From: Toxoplasma gondii ME49
Lineage: Eukaryota > Apicomplexa > Conoidasida > Eucoccidiorida > Sarcocystidae
Direction: 5' to 3'
Length of the DNA stretch: 64,000 nucleotides
NCBI RefSeq assembly: GCF_000006565.2
Contig: NC_031476.1
Coordinates: 317,458 to 381,457 of the forward strand
In this document: in pieces, positions 24,001-33,975 of the stretch
How the letters are laid out: each line of letters opens with the position of its first letter
Position numbering within the stretch: the first letter of the stretch is position 1
Notes under the pieces: model-generated
The model's database searches: none
The model's input: the letters and a program-made list of their open reading frames with translations, nothing else
What the model was told of the DNA's origin: nothing
Position numbers and translations under genes: made by a program

Positions 24001-27000
24001 GGTGACTCCTTCTCGGATGCGGAGTGTACCTACACGAACGGGGGCTCCGGCGCGTTCTGGGGTGCGGGTGCCGAGGCGCCGCGGTCGCTGCAAGTCTCGG
24101 GAGGGTGCACATGCAGGTGGACGAGCGGCGAGGAGACAGAGGGTCCCCGAGAAGCCAGCGGACGCGGAGATCCCCCGGGCCGCGGGGCGACGAAGCGCGG
24201 GGAACGCAGGCTGTCGCGAGGTGGAGAGGCGTCTGAGCTGCGGCCAGCGGAGGCGCGACAGAAAACGCAGGCGAGGAAGAAGGGGAAGCTGCGCGCGCAA
24301 GAGTGGAGTGGTCCGGACGTCTCCTTCGACATGAACTGCTACCTGAACACACAGGAGAGGGACATGGTTGTCTTCGAGGACGAGAACAGTGGGGAGTCGA
24401 ACCGCGCGTCTTCTCGCCGCAGCCGAGAAGACGCAGACAGCAGTCGCTCCACGGCCCTCAACGGCCAAGGGCGCGAGCGCTTCTCCGTAGACGAAGAAGC
24501 GAGGCGCGAAAAAGATAAGAACGCAGAAGACTCGCGAAGAAGAGGCCGCACACGCAGAGACTTGCTCGAGGCCATTCGACCCGCGGAACTCGCACGAGAA
24601 AAGCGAAATGGACTGCAGCCCCCAGCGAAAGAGACGCTGTATCCCGTGGTTCTCCTCATTCAAATGGAAATGTGCAATGGCGTCACCCTCAGAGAGTGGC
24701 TCGACAGGTGAGGCGTCCTTTACTTTTTCTCCTTTCTCTTCGGGTGTGTCCGCCAAGTCCTGGTTCGGCGATCTCTCTCTAATACGACGTTCGCCGCATG
24801 CCTTGCTCTGCAACTTCGTCCCTGTTCTTTCTCCTCGTCCGTGTGGCTGCTTCACTGTCGTCGAGTCCCCAAAGAACTCCCGTTTCCTGTCTCTTCTGTG
24901 TTTTCTGCTGTGTCGCTGTACCGCTGTTGCCGCAGGGTCTCGTGTGTGTGTCTGTATACTATCCACCGGTCTTTCTCTGTTTCTAACTCTCTGTTTATCC
25001 CCCTGTCTGTCGCTCTCTCGCCCTCTCCCTCCGTGTCGCTTTCGGTGTTCCTCTCTGTCGCTGGACAACCTTTTTTTCTGTTTCTTCCACGTTTCTGTTT
25101 TAGCGCCGCTTGCCCCACAACCAGGAAGTCTCGTCTGGTGTGGCTCAGCTCCGTTGTCTTCTGACTGAGCTGGCTGCTGTGCTGCATGCACGGTCTTTCT
25201 TGGTGTGTCTTTGCATGCGGGTCGCGCCAGGAAGGACAGAAGCACCGTGGCCATGGGCTTCGTCCCGAGCAGCAAAAACCGTTGGCACTCCATGGAGCTC
25301 GAGCTGTTCAAGCAGCTGATGAAAGGAATTCGCGACATTCACGAAAGGTAGAAGGCGCTCGAGTTTAGCGAGAGGGAGGAGCTGCAGAGAGACGCGTTCC
25401 GTCCGCTGTTACAGCGCAGGTGGAGGAAGGCAACACACGATGGCAGGAGAACTTTCAGAGAGACGAAAGAGACGCAGAAGAAAGCGGTGTCCGAGAGCGT
25501 AGCACACCGTGTGCCTCATCCGCTTCCGCTACACATGCGCGGTTACACCGCTTGTCCGCTGTGCATTCTGCAGAGGCATCGTCCACCGGGACCTCAAGCC
25601 TGAGAACATTTTCGTCGACCCGGACACCTTGGTTCTGAAGATCGTCGACTTCGGTCTAGCGAAATTCATACAGAGAGAGAATCCTTCAGGCGCCGCCGCG
25701 GGGGGCGCGCCTGGCGGCCTCGAGCCTGGAGGGCCTGGCGGCGCAGACGGCCTCGACTTGGGGGAGCGCAACCGAGAGAAACAGAGGCAAAAAATCAAAG
25801 GACTTCTTGCCAAGGCAAGGCGCATGGGCAAAAACATGGAAATGGTCAGTCCAACACTCGAACCACGCACCCGCATCTCATTCATGGACCTCTGAAAAAA
25901 AAAGACGCTGACGTATACGCGTACACAAAGTGAAGAACAGGGACATCGACACCAATACATGTATATATATATATATATATGTATATATATGTATATGTAT
26001 TTATATGTATATATATGTATATGTATGTGTATGTATATATATATCTGTATATATATGTATATGTATATATATATGTATATATATGTATATGTATTTATAT
26101 GTATATATATTTATATATATAGAGAGAGATAGGTGTGTAGACATAGGTGTGATGGTATTACAAATGTATAACTGGCGGTATGGTGGCGACACATCGTCAC
26201 AAGCGTACGTTTGTTCGTGTATCCAGACATGCATAGCCGCAGTGTCGCATAAGCTAAACGTATATTTGTTTATATGTAGGAGCGTCGACACTGGCACATG
26301 AACGCAGAAATCATATTTCTAATGTAGGCAATTGAGTAGGTGTATGTGTTTGAATTAAAGGCGTCGAAAGGAGGAAACGGCAGTAGGTTCCCCGTACGCA
26401 CACACTGGGTACTCACAGAAGGTGGAGGCCGCGAACGAGCGTGGAATTCATTCAGCGAAGCGAGGTTTCGAGATTCGTATTGCGCTCTTGGCGTGTGCTT
26501 GCACACTGGTGGATCTGTGACCGCGCGCTTCTATTTACCACCGCGTTTTCCGTATTTCTTTGGAACGCAGAAAATGTAGATGTGAAGGTGAATCGCATGA
26601 CAGAGAAGCGAAGAGCGGTGTCGAGATGAGAGGAGACTGACAGACAAATCTTTCCAATATGATGTTAAGAAGAGACGCATGGATTGGTTCTTTCTTGTAT
26701 AGCAGAACATTTCTCTATTCGCGTTCATTCGTCCAGTTTTTTACAAATGTCTTGTACGACTCAAGGAAACACTAAAGCGGGGGGCTTAGAGACTGAAGCA
26801 GAGAGCTGTGAACGCCATGAGCAACGCGTGAGATGCCGGAAACGGCGTTTCTGGAGTTCTCTCTTTGTGTTTCGTGGAGACACGAAGAAACAACGCAGCG
26901 AATCGTGTCTTTTCTTCTCTGCAGTCGTACAAAGGAGAAGTGATCGGAACTCCCGCCTACGCAGCTCCTGAAGGCGGTGGCCTGTGCGACGAAAAAGCAG

Positions 27001-28352
27001 ACATTTACTCGAGTGCGTTGATTCTTCTCGAGCTCCTCTGTCCTCGGTTCACAACTGTCATGGAGAGAGTCAAGACTCTCGAGGACTTCAAGACAAGCTA
27101 CTCGGTAAGGAACTCTGAAACAGTCCCAGGACTCAGATTTCCCTCATACCCTCTGTACTATTCATGTGCACATCCACATGTACAAAGATTCACAGTTCTT
27201 TGGGGATGTGTGTGTGTACATTCATGCTGTACATGCGTACATATTCATATGTTCATATATATATATATATATATGTGCGTGTACGTGTGCGTTTGCAATT
27301 GTGTAGTTGGTGTCGGCATGCGGAGTCTCGGCGGTTATGCGTTTGCGGATATGTCGTTTATGGGAAGAGAGCGGAAATGGATTTTCGACGTTAGGATTGC
27401 GCGACGTTGACAGTTTCTTCAGAAAGAGATTGAGGAGTGTTCCGCCTTTTGTATGTGTGTGTGTGTGTTTGAAATCGTCTCCGTCGGTTCCTGGGGTCGT
27501 TTGTGTCTCTTAAACGGAATGGGGAAAAAACGGAATGGGGAAAAAACGGAATGGAGTGTCTGCAACGCGGCGTTTCTCGGTGGCTTTCTCAGGTTCCGCA
27601 ACACATTCGCCTCCATCTGCATCCGTGGTATCTGCTGATGAAGGAGATGGCGCGGCCAGAGCCGCAGCACCGCCCGTCGGCTTATACAGTGAGCAAGGCA
27701 CACAACTCCTTAGGCAGTTTCTGTCGCACAGAAGCGCCAGGCGCGGCAGGTCTCTCGTGACAAGGAGCGCAGAATTCTTGGGGGTGGCGTGTGAATCCCC
27801 GCATCGAGCGCCTCCTGCAGAAGGCGTCTCCACCTCGAACTTACCGGCCGCGCTCGTGCATTTTTTTCGGACTGTCCTGAATCCAACGCATAACCCTGTG
27901 TACACATGCTCTTCTGTGGTGACCTGTGGCCGTTTCAGGTGCTGAAGCATGTGAAGATGTTGCTGACGCCACCAGGCGACACACAGCCGCAGCGCGTGAT
28001 GCTGCTGTATCCAGAGCCTGGTTCTCCACAGCTGGACGCCTCTGCATCCCCTTCTGGAGCACTTGGGCCTCTGCTGTCTTCGTCGCCGGCACTCGAACCT
28101 TCTGCCTTTCCGGCAGAACCTTCCTTCCCTGCTCCAATTGGGTCGACCTCGCCGTTCTCCTCTTCGTCTTCGTCCTTGGGCGCAGCAGAGACTCTGAGTT
28201 TCGCTCTCGATGATGGTGCGTCATCCGTCGCGGCAGAGGAGTGTGACGAGGCGGAAAAGCCGTCGGCGGAGTCTCCGGGTGTGGAGACCCTCGGGGACCG
28301 GGCTTACGGGATGCGAGTGAGACAGGGAAAGGGGAAGAATGAAAGAGACTGA
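9044..28352 (+). CDS. IF2K-A: PERK-type eIF2-alpha kinase, ER membrane (IF2K-A)
   Basis: Ten exons: 9044-15441, 15826-21496, 21716-21861, 22444-22942, 23281-24707, 25231-25347, 25574-25844, 26925-27104, 27593-27688, 27939-28352. All phases agree, giving 5,072 residues from the first ATG. Hydrophobic segment near residue 698 ([14 protein letters not shown]), then a disordered part; beta-propeller-like strands of the PERK/IRE1 luminal type around residues 1825-2000 ([28 protein letters not shown]), continuing over the first junction; membrane segment near 2920. Kinase: Gly-rich loop GQGGFGVV (~4013), Lys4038 (YAVK), helix-C Glu4058, VVRYYTWW, a ~610-residue insert, IQMEMC hinge, HRDLKPEN (Asp4759), DFG (Asp4778), APE, and [10 protein letters not shown] as in eIF2 kinases. 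Family knowledge: T. gondii IF2K-A is ER-located and phosphorylates eIF2-alpha under ER stress. The true start could be 10346 or 10871, in the same frame. Confidence 0.93.
10871..11182 (+). other. Alternative IF2K-A start followed by the strongest hydrophobic leader
   Basis: The ATG at 10871 is in frame with the kinase ORF (codon 610 of the longest form) and is the last in-frame ATG before the hydrophobic run [19 protein letters not shown], coded at about 11135-11191. Starting here would put that segment 89 residues from the N-terminus, where it could act as a signal anchor or uncleaved leader. Starting at 9044 would put ~700 Arg/Ser-rich residues in front of it, unusual for an ER-targeted protein. 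Another in-frame ATG at 10346 begins [13 protein letters not shown] followed by a moderately hydrophobic Ala/Leu/Pro stretch, also signal-like. The sequence alone does not decide between them. Confidence 0.5.
15442..15825 (+). other. IF2K-A intron 1 within the luminal domain
   Basis: The donor CCA|GTAGGT at 15442 removes the TAG that would otherwise end the first long ORF, and the acceptor at 15824-15825 follows a pyrimidine-rich tract. Joining CA + G restores a Gln codon, and the translation continues as [17 protein letters not shown], a normal-looking beta-rich passage. This junction is the evidence that the two very long open frames belong to one protein. Confidence 0.85.
18175..18350 (+). 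other. Putative transmembrane segment(s) of IF2K-A
   Basis: This part of exon 2 codes a run of hydrophobic residues: [18 protein letters not shown], then the short basic RFRG, then [18 protein letters not shown], followed by [17 protein letters not shown]. It separates the luminal-type region from a ~1,030-residue acidic/Gly-rich linker leading to the kinase domain. In a PERK-type protein this is where the single membrane pass belongs; the basic break in the middle makes the exact topology uncertain. Confidence 0.7.
25960..26130. repeat. TA/TG microsatellite in IF2K-A intron 7
   Basis: About 170 bases made almost only of TATATA, TGTATA and TTTATA units. It lies in the 1,080-base intron between the DFG exon and the APE exon. 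It is long enough to vary in length between strains. Confidence 0.9.
27515..27553 (+). repeat. 16-bp tandem repeat close to an IF2K-A splice acceptor
   Basis: The unit CGGAATGGGGAAAAAA occurs at 27515-27530 and 27531-27546, followed by a partial third copy, in intron 8. The repeat ends about 40 bases before the acceptor at 27591-27592, in the zone where a branch point would be expected. Confidence 0.85.
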
Positions 28353-31300
28353 GGACGAAGAAGAGAAAGAACGAGAGAAGGCGCGAACGCAAGAGCAGAA
28401 GAACGAGAGAGGGATTGGAGGAAGAAGAGGGATGGATTCCTGATTTTCGTGTGTCGGTTCACGGCGTCGGTGTCGACTCGAGGTGGAGCGCGACGTCGAA
28501 GATGGCCGGCTTCTTTCCGTTTGTGTTTTCTTTGTGTTCACGGGGGTTTTGTGAAGAGACGCTTTTCTGAATTTCCAAAAAAAGGGAGACGCTCTGGCGA
28601 GTTGTTCCACACTCGCCGGAGGTTCTTTTGTTCTGAAGAAACACCGGAAACGCACTGTCACCTTTATTGCGCCCGCCGTTGTCGATACGAGTGCGAGCAG
28701 CACCAGGCGATGTCTCTGTAGCCTTGTTTTTTGCGGTAAACATCTTTTTTCACCGTTGTTTTCTGCATGTCCCGGTTTGTGTGTGTGTGTGTGTCGAGTT
28801 GAGCGTCCAACTGAAGGTCGGATAGAATCGAAAGGGGATGCAAGCGTCTGCGCCGAATGCTTCCACAGACGTCCTTGAAACTGACTTTTCGAATGTGCAC
28901 TTTTTTGCGCTGACACAAGGGCGTTTCTCGGAAACGTGTCTGCATCCTTTATCAACTTGTTTGTCCATGATCGAACCGGAACTGCTCCCTCTTCCGATCG
29001 AAAACGCTTACATCCCTACACATGTCTACACATATACGTTCATATAAGCATGTGTGTGTGTGTCTGTGTGTGGGACTTTTTTGTATCCGTATGCATCTCT
29101 GTGCATCCTGAGGTTTAGATCGAGATGTGACGAGCACAGCTGGTCGCGCGCACCTTGATCGTGGCGACAAGGTTCCCGTGTACAACTTTGGTGCAAGACT
29201 TCTCAGCAGAGGACTCACGGAAAAACAACTGGACCACTCGAGAGAGGTTCGACTTGCGTGGACCTTTGGACCTTTTGTTCCGTCATGAACGAACTGCGTG
29301 AGGTCCCCCATGCTGGCGCTTCACACACATTCCGACACTCCGCTCTGGTCTGCCACGGTGCTCCCGACAACTTGTTCTCTTGACACAGAGACCCGTAACC
29401 GTTTGTGTGTGTATGAAGAGCTTTGTATGCATAAACATATCACGAGAGTGGAAGTGATCTCCAGGTTTAGCTCTGCTTGCGGCTGACGACGGAAAGCGCG
29501 AGAGAAGTCTGTGTTTTCTCTGTTGACTGTCGGCGGCCTGTTGCGGTGGGAGGCTTTTTACGGTCACGTGGTGTGTCTCGACAATTTGCTTTACATGACG
29601 CGTGTTCGACGGCCCTGCGGTGTACGTGACACTCCGAAGAAAAGTGGGAGCCAGAAGAAAACTCTCGTCTTCTTGGGGCTCCTTCCCCGCTTGTTCAGGG
29701 CTTCCCACTTTTGGGGTGTGTGCAAGCAGTCCATCTCGATACTCAGGTTTACCTATGTCGCGGGCAAATCCCCACCGGTATACAATATATCTCTTTATTT
29801 ATCTGCATGCGTTTGTTTGGGCATGTGGAAGGTGTTTTGAGGGAACGAAGAAGAGCGCAGAAAGGTCGCGGGAGGCGTTTGTCTGAGACGGTCGCGTGTC
29901 CAGAACCGGGAGAGCAGAATGGATTGTCGATTTTGCTGCTCTAACATGGGTGGTGCGGTCTCTTGGTGTCACTGGAAACCAGTTCTTGTCCAAGATACCG
30001 AATGAGCGCTGTCGAGAAAGTGTGCTTATATGAGTGCCTGCAGAGTCCGAACTGCAAACACACGAACTGGAATTCACCTCCCGGTGTGCAAGGGAAAGCG
30101 GTGTGTGATGTCTGTCACGTTTCCCGTTGAAACTCTCCGTGGAGAGATCGGACATGTTTTCTTCGCTCTTTCCTTTCTACGCCGAGGCAGAAACCCAGTC
30201 GTTTTTCCCCATCACGCACTTTTAGCACGCTGTTCTCAGATTTTTTCGTACTGCGTCGCAAACAGGCGAAAGTGGTAGTAGCTCAGAAGCGAACACTCCG
30301 GTTTCCTGGAATTCGTATCTGGTGGAGTAGTATTCATTTCACTTGTTAGTCCAACGTCTCTGTTTTTTTCGCTTCGGATTTCTCGATCTGGAGCGCGTAC
30401 CATTCGTCCAAACGTTCAATGTCTCCTTACAACGTGGGAGCTTGAGAACATCGTGTGGATACGATCTTCGTGTACTTGCAGCCGGTTTTGTACGTTGCAG
30501 AGGGAGGCATACGGTATCCAGAAGGAAAATCGCTTTCAAGAAACACCAAAGAAGCAGCGCAAGAACAATGCGAACGAGGAAACGTTCATTCGTGTAGACG
30601 CCAGAAAACGCGCGAAAACCAGACCCCAGAGAGGGCGTAGAAGAAGGCTTTTCCTGACCATCATATTAACTGCACTGAGCAGGTGTCCAGCGAATACACG
30701 ACAAACCCCACCTCTCGCGACCAACAGCAGTGTCCGACTTGCCTCTTTTCGCAGTTTTTCTTTTTGGCGTCTTCTCGGAACACTGCTGTCACTCGTATTC
30801 ACAGCGAAAGGAAACTGCTACTCAGAATTGACGCAAGCATGAAAAAAGAAAACCTGAGGCACACAGTGCCGCCAGCTAGGGCGAGAGAGAAGTCTGACGC
30901 TAAGGGAATTCGTTGCAGAGAAACACGATACCAGCTCTGGGTGTGACATCTGTAGTTTCGGTACATCTTTCGACTTTCCTTTTAGCACCTGTATTTTCTG
31001 TACGTGTCTCATGCCTGTGTTTGTGGTACACATTTCGAGTTTCCTCTCGAATACACAGTAGTCTTGTCTGTGTCTAAGCTGTTGATGACTCCGCAGACGG
31101 AACACACGTCATGCGGAGAATCGCCACCATTAGAATTGAAGAACCGAAAAAAGCCAAGAAACCAAGACAGAAGGTTGATGCGATCCAGGAAATCAAGGGT
31201 GCTTGAAATTAAACACTGATACTCTTGGGAGTCTCAGAAGCCGACCTCGTTTCTTTTCAATGTAGAAGCGACGTACACACTGCAGTTTTTCGAGGCTATC

Positions 31301-33975
31301 TTTCACTTTTCGATTCTCTCACGCACCACTGCGTCCTTGAAACATCCACAAAGGCTATGCTCTGTTGAGCACTACGACAGTACCGTTCTCCACGTAATAA
31401 AATTGTGGTAGAAGAGGAAAAACTCCTACGTTTACTTGGGGGGTGTTTCCACTAAAACTAACACACTTGCTTCCCACGATCTATTCTAGGAGACCGCGTG
31501 TACAACGTTTCCTTCGGTGGGCACTCTGAAACAGGAGTCTTTTGGAACGGAGCAAATGCAAAGGTGCATTGTGTAAGACTTTCTCGAAACCTTTTCCAAT
31601 CTTTCCTCTACATTTCGTGAAAACAGGCAAATTGCGTTAAAAATTGCAGTCAGTTGTGGCCACGCCTTCTGCGATAAGCGAGTGCCGTAGGGTCAGTCCG
31701 GTCCTGTACGGAGAAAGGATGAGCGAATATTCTGTTTAAGCTTTTCTGGGGAGTCTACACCACAAGACGGCCCCCGGTTTAGATTTTGAAATGTTTGTTC
31801 ACAGGATCCAACTTCCATTCAGTTAGTTTCGTTTCGAGGAGAAATCACACAACAGAATGTGTAATGGATATTGCGGGAGCCACACCTAATGACCGTCTTA
31901 GGAGGCTACATGGAATCCAGCGACTGTGTTACCTTTGTTGTGTCAGCTTAGAGTCTGATGGATCATGACCGTCTGTGCATCTAAGTTGATACTGGGGTAT
32001 TTATGTTAGACTCGAACCTCCCGGACAAACTGTTCTTTGTTCTGCGCGGACGAATGTGACCACACAAGATCGTCGAGTACAACGGTATGCTCCTGAATGG
32101 AACGGTGAAAACTGTAAACACAGAACTCGTTTCGGAAGTTGAATGCACTTTTAAGTGGAAGCAGTAAAAGTAGCCTGAAGTGAACCTCTTAAACTGGAGT
32201 CAAGGAGGCGCGGCCTTCCGACAACATATATGCCTGAGGGCTGCGTGGCGCCTTTTGTCAGAAACGGTTGAGGCGTCAGGTTGCCTGTGTTGAGTCAGGT
32301 TTCCATGACAAACCTACCACGTGAGGAGTTGTCGGGTATCTCTCTAAGTCTGGCACAAGTTACCATTACAACGTATCCAGTGTTTGAGGTTTAAAGCATC
32401 TGGAAAGCGAACTCAGGACAACATCGATTTCCGCGTGTTTAGAGCGTGGCGGAGTTTCCTCAGCACAAACGATTCAGACTGCAAGTTGGCTTTCCTGCGC
32501 AGTTTTCTTCTGCAGCATAGAGTCTCTGCCTTAACTCTGACTCCACTATGTAGCTGGAGTCTCGCTAACACACTTTTCCGCTAACTTCTCCGTTCAAACT
32601 TCGATACCCGAGCAATCAAACAGACCGTGAAGCCCACCACAAACTGCTGGGATTTCGCGTCACCTTCGTCGTTTGTAGCCAGAGGCTTCCAAATTAGCAG
32701 AAGCGACTTTGTTTTAGATGCATTCCCCTCCCATCCAGAGAACTACTGCTGCAAAGCGCATCCGCCCTTTTTTTTCAGGCTTCTCGTCCCCCCCGCGGTA
32801 CCTCATGACACAGCCGGCTCTTTGCCAGCTTCTGTCGCCACACTTCCGCTTTTTACTTGCAGAAGCCTTGGATATTTTCTGCGTTTATTCCACCTACTAA
32901 GAAGGCGAAAAGGAAACTCCTTTTAGCAGAGATTTTTGCAACAGAAAGTCTGCGATTGGGAAGGACCCGGATGCAACTTAGTTCCCCCAAATCTCTGTAG
33001 AGGTTCTTAGCCATCGTGACCCTCCTTTTTGCGAACGCGTGTCGCTTTCTATGACTCTGAGCGTCCCGTTTTGTGCGGTGCCGGTGGCCCCCGCGGGAAA
33101 TGGCGAACCCGGCCTCTAACAGTTTCGCTTTTTCAGTGAAGGACTTTGTGCCTTTCTGAGTTCAACTGAAATGAGCAAATTCGATCCTCCGCAGTTGCCG
33201 CTGCTGTTCCCTTTCCAGCTTCCACTCGGGGCGTCTTCCGGTGCTCAGCTGACTGTCGCTGGGCGCAGAGTGTGTCGAGTGGGTTTTTTCTCGCCTTCTT
33301 TCTGGGGCGTTTCCAACGATGACTTCGCCTTCCGTCTTTCCAGGAGGACGTTCGCTCGGATTCCTCTTCGTAGACTCAAATCACCAACAGTATCCACGAA
33401 CAGCCGAACGCGGGGTACGGGAGCTGGTCCCCCGGGTCCGCAGTAAGAAAGTGTGAATCTTTCGACTCAAACACGCTTCTTTCGACCCGCCTTTCTCGCG
33501 AGCGTAGGTGTCGAGGCACTTGAGAGGTTCCAACGCCTTCGCGGCGCTTCTTGCCAACTGCCTTTCTATTTCCTTCTCTTTCTCCCGAGTTCCGATACCT
33601 GACTCGCGGGACCGGCAGCTCTTCAGTTGCACGGGCCTACAGTCAAGAGTCCTTCTCAGCACACTGACTAGTCCACTGGGTTTCTTTCTCGCCTTTTTGG
33701 TCTCCGCTTTTCTTCTCTGCCTTTCCTGGCTCTTCTCACCAAACTCGGTGTGGCATTCGCCTCAGAATTGCGGGGATTTCTTCCTGAAACTCCGACTTTT
33801 TTAGTGCCGCTTCCGCCCTCGCCGTCGGTATCCGCCGCGGGGAGTCCTCCGCCGCTAGCGAGAGTCCACTGGTCTGCTCTCGGGGTTTTTGCCGTGCTCA
33901 ACGTGTTTCTCTTGAATCATTCTGTCTTACCAAAGACCTTTAGGTCTTCCTTAGCATTTAAACCTTTTTTCCGCC
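28353..33975. other. Gene-free stretch between IF2K-A and the coiled-coil gene
   Basis: 5.6 kb with no ORF longer than about 240 codons on either strand and no family resemblance in any frame. It should hold the 3' UTR of IF2K-A and the promoter and leader of the next plus-strand gene. GC content drops between about 29.9 and 32.9 kb. I see a short GT run near 28775 but no tRNA, rRNA or mobile element signature. Confidence 0.6.

Noticed and set aside
23566..25338. Minus-strand ORF of 590 codons
   Set aside because: Antisense to the kinase insert exon and across its intron; low-complexity Arg/Ser/Pro composition and no motif.
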